DNA from: Sphingobacteriales bacterium
Lineage (GTDB): Bacteria > Bacteroidota > Bacteroidia > Chitinophagales > Chitinophagaceae
Length of the DNA: 58,476 nucleotides
Assembly: GCA_900299255.1 (NCBI GenBank)
Contig: OMJB01000068.1
Coordinates: 1-58,476, forward strand
Reading direction: 5' to 3'
Every line of letters begins with the position of its first letter. Position 1 is the first letter of the stretch. The translations under genes were made by a program, and so were the position numbers. Positions 36,934 through 45,643 of this stretch are shown piece after piece. The notes beneath the pieces are model-generated. The model had not been told where the DNA came from, searched no databases, and saw nothing but the letters and a program-made list of their open reading frames with translations.

Positions 36934-37722
36934 ATGAAAAAGATCATCACTTCTCTAGCAATTGCACTCACTGCCGGATTTGCCCAAGCACAAACAACTG
37001 CTATGGATTTTAACCGTGCCGACTGCAACGGATTCATGCATCATTTGTTTACAAATGACCTTGACTCAGGCAATGTGGTGATACTTGAGTTTTTTATGGG
37101 CGGAGGCTGCACATCATGCATTACCGCAGGCCATGCGCTGGAATCCATGAAGGCATCCTTGCTGGCTGCTCATCCCAGTAAAATCCGCTCATACGCCTCA
37201 GGTTTTCTGAATACTATGAATTGTGCAACTGTAAGCTCATGGGTATCCACAAATGGATTTACATCCACTCCTATTGATTCCGGCGAAGCGCAAGTAGCCT
37301 ACTACGGCGGCTTTGGAATGCCTACCATTGTAATACTGGGTGGCACAGCTCATTCTATTTTGTATACAGATATTGGCTTTACGAACAGCGACACTGTGGC
37401 CATGAAATCCATTATCAACAGTTTTTTTGCAGGCACGCTTGATACGAAGGCAATCACCAGCACTGAAAATATGTTCAGTGTTTTCCCTAATCCGGCATCA
37501 GACAAGTTACATCTGCGCCTTAGCCTGAAAGAACAGGCCAACGTAAGTGTGCAGGTCATGAATGTGGCTGGCGAAGTATTCAGTGTTTCTACGTTTGAAA
37601 ACGTTCCTGCCGGAACCTTCTCCAAGGCTATCAATACATCCGGTTTGGCAAATGGGCTGTATGTAGCAAGAGCATCTGTCAACGGAAGTACTTATTATTC
37701 CAGATTCTCAGTTGCCAGATAA
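36934..37722 (+). CDS. Secreted thioredoxin-like CxxC protein with T9SS sorting domain
   Basis: The start is ATG 36934 (262 residues, signal peptide MKKIITSLAIALTAGFAQAQ). A GTG at 36814 would add 40 residues that hide the signal peptide. The thioredoxin-like part (about 25-165) has the strand VVILEFFMGGGC, then CTSC as the CxxC redox motif, and a cis-Pro-type GMPTIVIL strand. The C terminus is of T9SS type A (FPNPASDKLHLRLSL ... GLYVARASV). It is predicted to act outside the cell in thiol redox or metal handling. The next gene, a multicopper oxidase, begins 26 bp after its stop, so the two are probably one operon. Confidence 0.82.
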   Translation: MKKIITSLAIALTAGFAQAQTTAMDFNRADCNGFMHHLFTNDLDSGNVVILEFFMGGGCTSCITAGHALESMKASLLAAHPSKIRSYASGFLNTMNCATVSSWVSTNGFTSTPIDSGEAQVAYYGGFGMPTIVILGGTAHSILYTDIGFTNSDTVAMKSIINSFFAGTLDTKAITSTENMFSVFPNPASDKLHLRLSLKEQANVSVQVMNVAGEVFSVSTFENVPAGTFSKAINTSGLANGLYVARASVNGSTYYSRFSVAR

Positions 37723-37748
37723 TATTAGGCCTTAGGTAAAACTACCGA

Positions 37749-39455
37749 ATGAAACAGATTCTGACATGGTTGATTATTGCTATATGCGTTAGTACCGCAA
37801 ATGGCCAGTCGCCGCTTATTATTCCCCCGGCACTATCCGGCACAACATTCAACCTTACTGTTCAGTCAGGAACACATACTTTTTTCCCGGGTTACAGCAC
37901 GCCTACCTATGGTGTTAACGGTGCGTTTCTGGGGCCTACATTAATCATCAATCAGGGCGACTCTGTGCACCTAAATGTTACCAACAGCCTGCCCGTTACT
38001 ACCACCATGCACTGGCATGGGCTACATGTTCCGGCTATGGCAGATGGCGGGCCCGAGCAGATCATATCACCTGGTACCACCTGGCAGCCAGTTATAAAAA
38101 TGATGAATAATGCCGGCACTTACTGGTACCATCCGCATGGTGAGGGCAAAACTGACCTGCAGGTTTCAAAGGGCATAGCGGGCATGATCATTGTAAAAGA
38201 CCCTGTGGAGGCGGCACTCACCCTGCCACGTACTTACGGAGTAGATGATTTCCCTGTTATAGTACAGACCAAGGCCTTTGATGTGCTGCGCCAGATAGCC
38301 ATTGCTACCGAAGATGATACCCTGCTGATGGTGAACGGCACCCTGGACCCATACCTCGATGCACCTGCCCAGGTAGTCAGGTTAAGATTGCTCGCAGGCT
38401 CATCTATGCGCAGCTATATGTTTGGCTTCAGCGGCAATCTGCCCTTTAAACTCATTGCAAACGATGGCGGACTGCTTGATACCTCCACCACGCTCACGCG
38501 CATCAGGCTCTCACCCGGCGAGCGGGCTGAGGTGCTGCTGGACCTGACCGGTAAAACCGGCCAGACCATTTACCTCAGAAATTTTGGTTCAGAATTACCC
38601 GCAGGCATATATGGTTCAGCCGTAGCGGGTACAGGTGCCGCTGTTATTCCATTTTACAATCTCAACCACCTCAATGGCTCAGATTTCGATGTGATGAAGC
38701 TAAATGTGGTTGCTCCAACCGCCAGCCCTGTAACCAGTATACCTGCTGCACTGGCCACCCTTGCGCCCTGGCCTGCATCAACCGCCGATACTACCCGCAC
38801 TTTCAGTTTCGACCCAAAGATTGCCGATTCCTCAACATATGCCATGGGGCCGTTTACTATCAACGACACTTCATTTAATATGGGTAACGTAAACGTAGTA
38901 ACCCACATCAACAATACCGAGATATGGACCCTGATCAACAACACCATGATTGCGCATCCTTTTCATGTGCACGATGTATTCTTTTACATCCTCGACATAA
39001 ATGGCGTGCCTCCGCCAGTGTATGAAAGGGGCAAAAAAGATGTGGTGCTCGTGATGCCAGGTGATACAGTACGCTTCATCACAAAATTTGAAGACTTTGC
39101 CGATGAAACCACACCCTACATGTACCACTGCCACCTGTTGCACCACGAAGACGATGGCATGATGGGCCAGTTCATTGTTATGCCCGACAAAACAGCAGTA
39201 AAGCCGGTGAACAAAGATGCAGATATACAACTCTACCCCAACCCGGCCAAATCCTCACTAACCATCACTACCAATAACCAGACACCCTCACCTACCGACA
39301 ACCTCACCATTTACAATGCAATAGGCGCAAAAGTATACTCAGCACCACTGCAGCATAGCCATACAGTAAGCACCAGCAACTGGCCCTCTGGCATATACCA
39401 CGCAGTGATTACTGTAAACAACAAAGTGATTAATAAGGCTTTTGTGGTGGAGTAA
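37749..39455 (+). CDS. Secreted multicopper oxidase with T9SS sorting domain
   Basis: The 568-residue three-cupredoxin-domain oxidase couples substrate oxidation to reduction of O2 to water. Copper ligands are clear: HWHG (H88, H90), YHPHGE (H128, H130), HPFHVH near residue 404, and YHCHLLHHEDDGMM (H460-C461-H462) for the type 1 and type 3 sites. It has a signal peptide (about 1-19). A T9SS type A domain (about 495-568, LYPNPAKSSLTI ... SGIYHAVITV) indicates surface display or release. Substrates in related CotA/CueO/laccase proteins include phenols, Cu(I) and Fe(II); the one used here is unknown. Confidence 0.94.
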   Translation: MKQILTWLIIAICVSTANGQSPLIIPPALSGTTFNLTVQSGTHTFFPGYSTPTYGVNGAFLGPTLIINQGDSVHLNVTNSLPVTTTMHWHGLHVPAMADGGPEQIISPGTTWQPVIKMMNNAGTYWYHPHGEGKTDLQVSKGIAGMIIVKDPVEAALTLPRTYGVDDFPVIVQTKAFDVLRQIAIATEDDTLLMVNGTLDPYLDAPAQVVRLRLLAGSSMRSYMFGFSGNLPFKLIANDGGLLDTSTTLTRIRLSPGERAEVLLDLTGKTGQTIYLRNFGSELPAGIYGSAVAGTGAAVIPFYNLNHLNGSDFDVMKLNVVAPTASPVTSIPAALATLAPWPASTADTTRTFSFDPKIADSSTYAMGPFTINDTSFNMGNVNVVTHINNTEIWTLINNTMIAHPFHVHDVFFYILDINGVPPPVYERGKKDVVLVMPGDTVRFITKFEDFADETTPYMYHCHLLHHEDDGMMGQFIVMPDKTAVKPVNKDADIQLYPNPAKSSLTITTNNQTPSPTDNLTIYNAIGAKVYSAPLQHSHTVSTSNWPSGIYHAVITVNNKVINKAFVVE

Positions 39456-39796
39456 CCGCCCCAGCCAATTTCGTTTGCCGATTTATCTCTAATCGTGGCA
39501 GAGTCTCTCGTAGCCACTGCCGATATTGCAAGAATCCGTAGTGCTGTACAAATAGTTTAGAAATGTAGTATGTTCTTAATCTCATCTCCGTTACCCTGAA
39601 GCGTTGTTGGCCAGAAAATAAGACCAACAACGGCGGAAAGTGAAGTAGCCCAATAGGATTCCCGTATTTCATGCGGATGGTAGTGGGATTGCGTTAATTG
39701 GTTTTGTTTCAATATTTAAAATACCCTCTGATACCTGAAAAAAGTGTAGTTGGCGGAGAGTTGAATTTAGTACCTTTAATATGTCAAACCTAACTT
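39456..39796. other. Intergenic region carrying dispersed hairpin element
   Basis: No gene is seen in these 341 bp. It contains copy 1 of a 48-bp element (39594-39641) described separately. Confidence 0.5.
39594..39641. repeat. Dispersed 48-bp hairpin element, copy 1
   Basis: Begins CCCTGAAG and contains a perfect 9-bp stem, CGTTGTTGG / CCAACAACG, around a 14-nt loop. It matches 55517-55564 at 38 of 48 positions without gaps. Both copies lie in intergenic DNA. Confidence 0.7.
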
Positions 39797-41286
39797 ATGA
39801 AAAAGATATTGCTTCTGATTGCCCTCATTGGTACTCAACTTTGCAGTGCCCAAAACTATCAATGCCTGCAGGATAATGTTTTGCACTATTTCGTTAATAA
39901 GCGAAATTATTTACGGGCTGGGTATAACAACGAGTTATCCTACTCAGGATCTTCAGTTTTTTTTCATTTTGTACTTTAAGAAATTTATTGGTTACAATTG
40001 GTGGCGATCCTACACCTGTAGACCCTGGTCCTAGCTGGCTGTGCGATTCGGTAACTATGCATAGCGATGGCACCTTTTTGTTCCCAAACATGTGGTCAGA
40101 TACGGTAATGATCAAATCTCGGGCAGCTACAGGAGATTCATGGTGGTTTTATACTGATACCGGCATTCATTCTTACAAAGCTACGGTGCTATCAATAGAT
40201 ACTATGACAGTTCTTGATACGCTCGATTCTGTGAAAACAATTCAGATCTCGGCATATGCGTCGGGCTTGCCAAATCCATACGATTCGCTCAACACTTATC
40301 AGATTAAAATCAGTAAAAACCATGGGTTTGTTCAAATATTCGATTTTTATACTTTTCCTTACAATTTCCCGTCTGTGTACACCACAGACTATTTCTACCA
40401 AAGCGTTGGCTCCAACCCATCAGACCAGATTTTCAAAATCATCAAATATCATTCACCTACCGGGCTCGAGATTTATGATTTTAATCCGGGTGATGTTTTT
40501 GAAAAAAAAACAAGTATTGGTGTTTCTTGGCGTTATCCCTGTGTAGGCCCCAATTATAACGCACTATTTGTAGACAGCATTATCACTAAGACCATCATAG
40601 ACCCATCCCATACAAGGTACACTATTCACCACTTTGGATATGACGGGATCGATGCTGCCCGGACCTACTACAATCGAATTGATACTTTTATCGCTACTTC
40701 AGCGCTCGTATTCGCAACGAATATACCGGAAGGATGTGATGAGGTTCTGCGATATTATTACTACCCAACTGATTTGGTTTCGTGCTACAATTCGCCGCTA
40801 CGCGCAAGTACGTCTCCTACTATTTTCGGTGGCTTTGATCCTAATCCAGTTTGTTTTAAATATCATACTTACAAAAATGGCTTCGGCGAAACAAAAAAAA
40901 CTACCGGGTTCGGTGGTTCAATAGGCTGTGAAGAATCTGTGACATCAATACAGTATGAAAATTTAATTTTTGCTGTAAAAAATGGTGATAGTTGCGGAAC
41001 GTATGTGTCACCCTTCCCTCCAATAATCGACTCTATGGTGTCGGTATTTAACCCCACACAAAGCAGCAATTATTTCTCCTTGTTCCCCAACCCAGCAAAC
41101 GAAAAACTAACAGTTATATGTTCAAGCGTTATCCGTTCGCTGATTATCAGCAACCTATTGGGCCAGACGTTATTGACACAACAATGTAACACTTCAAAAG
41201 CAGATATAGATATCTCCGGACTGCCTACCGGTACCTATATCATAAAAGTGAACAATACAGCTGTCCAGAGGTTTTTGAAGGAGTAA
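39797..41286 (+). pseudogene. T9SS-sorted secreted protein, broken by two frameshifts near the N terminus
   Basis: A signal peptide and start (MKKILLLIALIGTQLCSAQ, then NYQCLQDNVLHYF) are encoded from ATG 39797. That frame stops at 39979, while the main body of about 430 residues is in another frame from about 39957 to 41286 and has no ATG (only TTG 39988). The best reconstruction uses three frames: frame 1 to about 39909 (YLR), a second frame through GITTSYPTQDLQF, then the third from the T8 run at 39957-39964 (TLRNLLVTIGGDPTP). The body ends in a T9SS type A domain (SLFPNPANEKLTVI ... GLPTGTYIIKV). The function is unknown. Confidence 0.75.
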
Positions 41287-41295
41287 TTCCCCGTC

Positions 41296-41317
41296 GAAAA
41301 TGAGCCTCCTCATTTTC
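41296..41317 (+). terminator. Hairpin after the frameshifted T9SS gene
   Basis: A 9-bp perfect stem (GAAAATGAG, 41296-41304, and CTCATTTTC, 41309-41317) with a 4-nt loop lies 9 bp after the stop codon. Confidence 0.6.
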
Positions 41318-41519
41318 TGCCACGCTAACGGGAATCAGAGTACGTGAATTGAAGTATTTCACTTAGCATCACATCTTTCCCAAGAGAGCCTATTGTACAA
41401 CCTTTGTGCCGGCCGAGGGATCTGCTGCAATCTGTGTGGCCCCATTTCGCCACCTCACGCAACACTAGCTAACGACTTGCGACTCCCCCACTGTTATTCA
41501 CAATCTGTGGATAGTTAAA

Positions 41520-41551
41520 TTGGCTATCAGATTACCACAACGTTATATTTG
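41520..41551 (+). promoter_or_regulatory. Promoter of membrane protein gene at 41572
   Basis: TTG at 41520-41522, a 21-bp spacer, then TATATTTG at 41544-41551, an exact TAnnTTTG. The ATG is 20 bp downstream. Confidence 0.6.
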
Positions 41552-41571
41552 GGTAAAATAATGTTTACTAC

Positions 41572-42183
41572 ATGTCGCTAACTACCCTCAAGGACGATCT
41601 TTTGGAGGAATTCAGGGAAGAAAGGATCATGATTAAAGAGCAGATAGAACTGCTCGACCCCCTTGCCACCTCATTAAGAAAACCCGCAGCCCAGCGTTTG
41701 CTCAGCAGCGGCACACTGATTATTTCGGAGATCAGCTGCTACATCATCAGCCTCGGCGGACTGGCATTTATTGGTTTTCTGCACAGAATTTATCCGTTTA
41801 CGGTTCTTAATGATGTTTTTTACAGCAGCCAGATAAGAGCCAGAGTGGGCAGCACCAACCTGCTGTACCTGATTTTGGCCATTTATGGCCTGGTGCTGGT
41901 AGGCATTACCATGATGTTCATTCTGGGCCGTATGGCCCGCGAGATCCGTCTCAAAAACGACATTCTCAATCAGGCAGGCAAGGATATCAAAACCATAGTG
42001 GGCCAGCATCTGGAACGCAAAGCCTGTATGGATACCATTGAGCAGCGGCATATGCTGGGGCTGTCCGGTGTCAGCCAGCCGGTTGCAAAAGACGCGGCGA
42101 GCCCCGTGCAGACACCTACTGCGGCATTCAGGCTATCAGGCCTGAGTAATGTCAACGATATTCCCAATCCTGGCTTTCAGTAA
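41572..42183 (+). CDS. Two-helix membrane protein, unknown function
   Basis: The 203-residue protein has an acidic/basic N-terminal helix (about 1-35), two membrane segments (about 45-66 and 95-120) and a cytoplasmic C-terminal tail that is helical and then Pro/Ala-rich. It starts with ATG behind a good promoter. I do not recognise the family. It is followed after 62 bp by the purine nucleoside phosphorylase gene, which has its own TATATTTG box. Confidence 0.75.
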   Translation: MSLTTLKDDLLEEFREERIMIKEQIELLDPLATSLRKPAAQRLLSSGTLIISEISCYIISLGGLAFIGFLHRIYPFTVLNDVFYSSQIRARVGSTNLLYLILAIYGLVLVGITMMFILGRMAREIRLKNDILNQAGKDIKTIVGQHLERKACMDTIEQRHMLGLSGVSQPVAKDAASPVQTPTAAFRLSGLSNVNDIPNPGFQ

Positions 42184-42245
42184 CAGCCGTTATACAGCTA
42201 TTATGCTTCAACAGCACAAAAAATCGTGATTATATTTGTGCAGCT

Positions 42246-43064
42246 ATGAATTTATTTGAAAAGATTGCGCACACAGCCTCTTTTATTAAGGCTAATTCCA
42301 ATACCATCCCAAAAGCCGGAATTATACTCGGCAGCGGGCTGGGCGGATTAACCGACATTTTGAAAGTAGAGTCTGAGATCAGTTACGACGAAATACCAAA
42401 TTTTCCGGTATCAACAGTTAAAGGCCATTCCGGCAAGCTGTTGCTGGGAACTATAGGCGATACCAGTGTGGTACTGATGGCTGGTAGGTTTCATTATTAT
42501 GAGGGTTACAGCATGGAGGCCGTAACCTTTCCGGTAAGAGTAATGAAGGCGCTGGGAGCAGAAACACTGATTCTTTCCAATGCAGCAGGTGGCACCAATC
42601 CCGGGTTTGCCATAGGCGACTTAATGATTCTGAAAGACCATATCAACCAGTTCCCCGAGCATCCGCTCCGCGGCACTAATGACGAACGGCTCGGCCCCCG
42701 CTTCCCTGATATGAGCGAGCCATACGACCATGAACTTATTAACCTTGCAAAGAAAATAGCTCGCGAAAACAACATTGTGGTACGCACAGGAGTATATATT
42801 GGCCTGCAGGGCCCCACTTTCGAAACACCGGCTGAATATAAATGGCTGCATGCCATTGGCGGTGATGCTGTGGGCATGAGCACTGTTCCGGAGGTAATTG
42901 TGGCCCGCCATTCAGGCATGAAGGTTTTTGCTATGAGTGTCATAACCGACCTGGGCATTACTGATGTACCGGTAAAAATAACACATGAAGAAGTGCTGGA
43001 AGCCGCCAATGCAGCTGCACCAAAAATGGCATGCATTGTGGCTGGCCTCATCAGCGCGCTGTGA
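42246..43064 (+). CDS. Purine nucleoside phosphorylase (trimeric, PNP-I)
   Basis: PNP cleaves inosine and guanosine (and deoxy forms) with phosphate to free base and ribose-1-phosphate in purine salvage. The motifs are those of the trimeric class: GIILGSGLGG, KGHSGKLLLG, MAGRFHYYEGY, LSNAAGGTNP, GLQGPTFETPAEY with the catalytic Glu region, and GMSTVPEVIVARH. At 272 residues the length is normal. A TATATTTG box at 42231-42238 ends 7 nt before the ATG, so the leader would be very short. Confidence 0.96.
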   Translation: MNLFEKIAHTASFIKANSNTIPKAGIILGSGLGGLTDILKVESEISYDEIPNFPVSTVKGHSGKLLLGTIGDTSVVLMAGRFHYYEGYSMEAVTFPVRVMKALGAETLILSNAAGGTNPGFAIGDLMILKDHINQFPEHPLRGTNDERLGPRFPDMSEPYDHELINLAKKIARENNIVVRTGVYIGLQGPTFETPAEYKWLHAIGGDAVGMSTVPEVIVARHSGMKVFAMSVITDLGITDVPVKITHEEVLEAANAAAPKMACIVAGLISAL

Positions 43065-43159
43065 GCACAGAAATAAGAGCAGGGAATCCTTCACCTTCTT
43101 TCAGTAACTTTGCCCCTTGATAAATTAATGGCTACACCCATTTTGCCAAATAAAATAGC

Positions 43160-45241
43160 TTGGTTAAGGTATTCAGAGATTTAATTGTAATTATTTGCCT
43201 GCTTTGCTGCAGTTTCTGGTCATATGCACAGCCTGGCCAGGGAACCTTATACGCCGGTACGCAGAAGGATACCAGTATGAACAAGTCCAACACAGCAAAG
43301 TGGAAAGATGAAGACGCTAATATCACCTTCGAAAAACTGAACTCTGCCCGGCTGTACTATCCGGATACTTCAGTACATTTTTTTCACAGGCCGCTGATTG
43401 CACAGTCGTGGTACAGAGACCTGGGAAACCTGGGTAGCCCGGCAGCCAGCCTACTTTTTACCGCCGATGGCGCACCCGGGCCGTCTTTGGGGTACCACAT
43501 ATTTGACATTTACCGGTACAACATAGACAGCCTTAATTATTACAACACCAAAAGGCCATATTCTATATTCAGTTATCAGCTGGGCTCTAAACAGGAGCAG
43601 CGTGCGGGCATCATGCACACACAGAACATCCGGCCCAACTGGAACTTTGCTGTAGAATACAAGAAAACGAATTCTCCCGGGTTTTATAAGACTCAGCGTA
43701 ATAACAACGACAATGCCTACTTTACTACCAGTTACAAAGGCCCCGGAAAACACTATTCTATATATATGGGCATAGTGTACAACAAAGAGCAGCACGATGA
43801 GAACGGCGGCATTGTTAATGACAGTGACCTCTCCAATGCATCTTATACGGACAGAAAAACCATTTATACCGCCTATCAGAACAGCGTATACAGTGCAAGC
43901 AGGTCGCCCGTAACAAATGTGTATCGTGATTTCACCTACCAGCTAATGCATAGTTATGTATGGGGCAGGACTGATACAACATACAACACCGATTCTACAC
44001 AGTACAGCATGAAACTGCTGCCCAGGTTCAGTATAGCGCATACGCTTCAGGCCAGCACTGAGAAACATACATTCAAAGACCTTTCACCCGACTCCCTGCG
44101 GTACACAACACTGTTTCTGCACGCTTTTGCTGCCAGCGGCACAGGGTATACGGCAGGTAATGACTCAGTTTTTGTGCAGCAAAAATGGTTTTGGGTAGAT
44201 AATAAATTCCAGCTCAATGGCTTCATAGGCAAGCCGGGGCGCCAACTGTTATTCAATGCAGGCTTTGGCAACAGGTACGACCAGTTTATTTCACAGCCAG
44301 TATCAGTTGTAATCCCTGACAGCCTCCCGAAGTTATATTATACGATTGGCAACCATAAGTCAGATATGGTAAACAGCTACCTGACCGGAGAGATCAGGAA
44401 GGAAGCAATGCAGCAGGGGCAGTGGGAATACGGTGCCTGTGTAAAGTTTTTCTTTGCTGGCGAAAATGCCGGTGATTTTTTGTTCAATTTCCTGGTGGGT
44501 AAAGAGTTTAAAAATGGTTCGGGTATTGTAGCAGGTTTTAAAGAGCAGTTGAACAGCGCACCTTATAGCTATACAAATTATGAAAACCGGTACATTTCTC
44601 TTGTCAGCAATTTCAATAAGGAAAACATCACCTCTTTATATATCACTGCATCCAGTAACAAGTTGAAGCTTTCAGGTGGGTTCAGAAATTATGTGATTGC
44701 CAACTACCTCTATGTAAACGAACAAGAGGTACCCGATCAAAATTCCTCGGCATTTACCATTAACCAGTTGTGGGGCCGTAAAATTTTCAAACTGGGGAAT
44801 GTGTATTTGGATAACGAACTGGTTTTTCAACAGGTACCAGACGAGGCACATGTAAATGCCCCTCCATTTATGGACAGGCACCAACTCAGTTTTGAAAAGG
44901 CACTTTTTAAACGGAGGCTCAAACTGGCCACCGGCATTGAGGTTCGCTACAACAGCGCATACAACCCCGCAGGATATGATGCACTGCTCAATAAATTCTA
45001 TTACCAAACGAAAACAGTCAGTAACACTCCCGAACTGGCTTTGTTCCTGAATTTCAGGATCAAAAAATTCAGAGCATTTGTGATGGGCGATAACCTGCAG
45101 CAACTATTCAGCCGCAACACTATTATTTATGCTGGCACTCCTGTTATTAACTTTAACAGAACCGGTGTTGATTACACACCAGTCTACGCCGCTCCCGATG
45201 CATTGATACGGTTTGGATTTACCTGGGTGTTGGTAAATTGA
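43160..45241 (+). CDS. Putative porin (outer-membrane beta-barrel)
   Basis: The 693-residue protein starts at TTG 43160, because the frame closes at a stop three codons upstream and no ATG or GTG precedes the signal peptide (VKVFRDLIVIICLLCCSFWSYAQ, in two overlapping segments). The mature protein is rich in alternating beta strands with many aromatic residues, and it ends in IRFGFTWVLVN. It matches the putative porin type common in Bacteroidota. A TAACTTTG box lies at 43105-43112. An overlapping 18-codon ATG frame at 43129 does not look like coding sequence. The substrate is unknown. Confidence 0.82.
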   Translation: MVKVFRDLIVIICLLCCSFWSYAQPGQGTLYAGTQKDTSMNKSNTAKWKDEDANITFEKLNSARLYYPDTSVHFFHRPLIAQSWYRDLGNLGSPAASLLFTADGAPGPSLGYHIFDIYRYNIDSLNYYNTKRPYSIFSYQLGSKQEQRAGIMHTQNIRPNWNFAVEYKKTNSPGFYKTQRNNNDNAYFTTSYKGPGKHYSIYMGIVYNKEQHDENGGIVNDSDLSNASYTDRKTIYTAYQNSVYSASRSPVTNVYRDFTYQLMHSYVWGRTDTTYNTDSTQYSMKLLPRFSIAHTLQASTEKHTFKDLSPDSLRYTTLFLHAFAASGTGYTAGNDSVFVQQKWFWVDNKFQLNGFIGKPGRQLLFNAGFGNRYDQFISQPVSVVIPDSLPKLYYTIGNHKSDMVNSYLTGEIRKEAMQQGQWEYGACVKFFFAGENAGDFLFNFLVGKEFKNGSGIVAGFKEQLNSAPYSYTNYENRYISLVSNFNKENITSLYITASSNKLKLSGGFRNYVIANYLYVNEQEVPDQNSSAFTINQLWGRKIFKLGNVYLDNELVFQQVPDEAHVNAPPFMDRHQLSFEKALFKRRLKLATGIEVRYNSAYNPAGYDALLNKFYYQTKTVSNTPELALFLNFRIKKFRAFVMGDNLQQLFSRNTIIYAGTPVINFNRTGVDYTPVYAAPDALIRFGFTWVLVN

Positions 45242-45335
45242 TTCGTTTATAACTGACTAGCAAAACCATTTTTGTTAAATTCCATTTTTCGATTACACCC
45301 CTATTTCCGTTTTTCATTCAGAAACAATATAAGCA

Positions 45336-45357
45336 TTAAAAAATGAGCTTTTTTTAA
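45336..45357. terminator. A/T hairpin between porin and small basic gene
   Basis: An 8-bp stem (TTAAAAAA, 45336-45343, and TTTTTTAA, 45350-45357) with a 6-nt loop lies between convergent genes. It could terminate either. Confidence 0.45.
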
Positions 45358-45387
45358 TTGCATTTATTGCGTCTGCCGAAGTATAAA

Positions 45388-45552
45388 CTACATGCCTGAG
45401 AGCTTACGCATCAGGTTCACGCCACCTTTTTTAGACTTATTGATCGTGGTTTTGCCTGATTTGGTATTCTTGGCTAACGGCTGGCCGGAAAAAGAAATAG
45501 GCTTGGAAGGAAGCCTTACCGGCCCTGCTTTTGTTGGTTTCTTAGCGTCCAT
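45388..45552 (-). CDS. Small Lys-rich protein (54 residues), unknown function
   Basis: An ATG at 45552 opens a 54-codon frame ending in TAG at 45388-45390. The product is strongly basic (MDAKKPTKAGPVRLPSKP ... KSGKTTINKSKKGGVNLMRK). Support for a real gene comes from its position between two terminators, and from a TTACTTTGC promoter-like box about 22 bp upstream of the ATG on the minus strand. The composition suggests nucleic-acid or ribosome binding, but nothing specific is recognised. Confidence 0.55.
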   Translation of the reverse strand: MDAKKPTKAGPVRLPSKPISFSGQPLAKNTKSGKTTINKSKKGGVNLMRKLSGM

Positions 45553-45590
45553 GAATATTCTGTTTGAAGTGCAAAGTAAGCATATTTTAC

Positions 45591-45619
45591 AAAAAAGAGG
45601 CGGGAAATTGCCCCGCCTC
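45591..45619 (-). terminator. Rho-independent terminator of lipoprotein gene
   Basis: A perfect 8-bp GC-rich stem (GAGGCGGG, 45597-45604, and CCCGCCTC, 45612-45619) is followed on the minus strand by six T (complement of 45591-45596). It lies 25 bp after the stop codon of the gene at 45644. Confidence 0.92.
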
Positions 45620-45643
45620 CTGCCTCAAATAATTTTAATCAGA

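Noticed and set aside
43129-43185. ATG-started 18-codon frame overlapping the porin start
   Set aside because: It is out of frame with the porin, has no signal peptide and stops at once. The TTG start gives a proper signal peptide.
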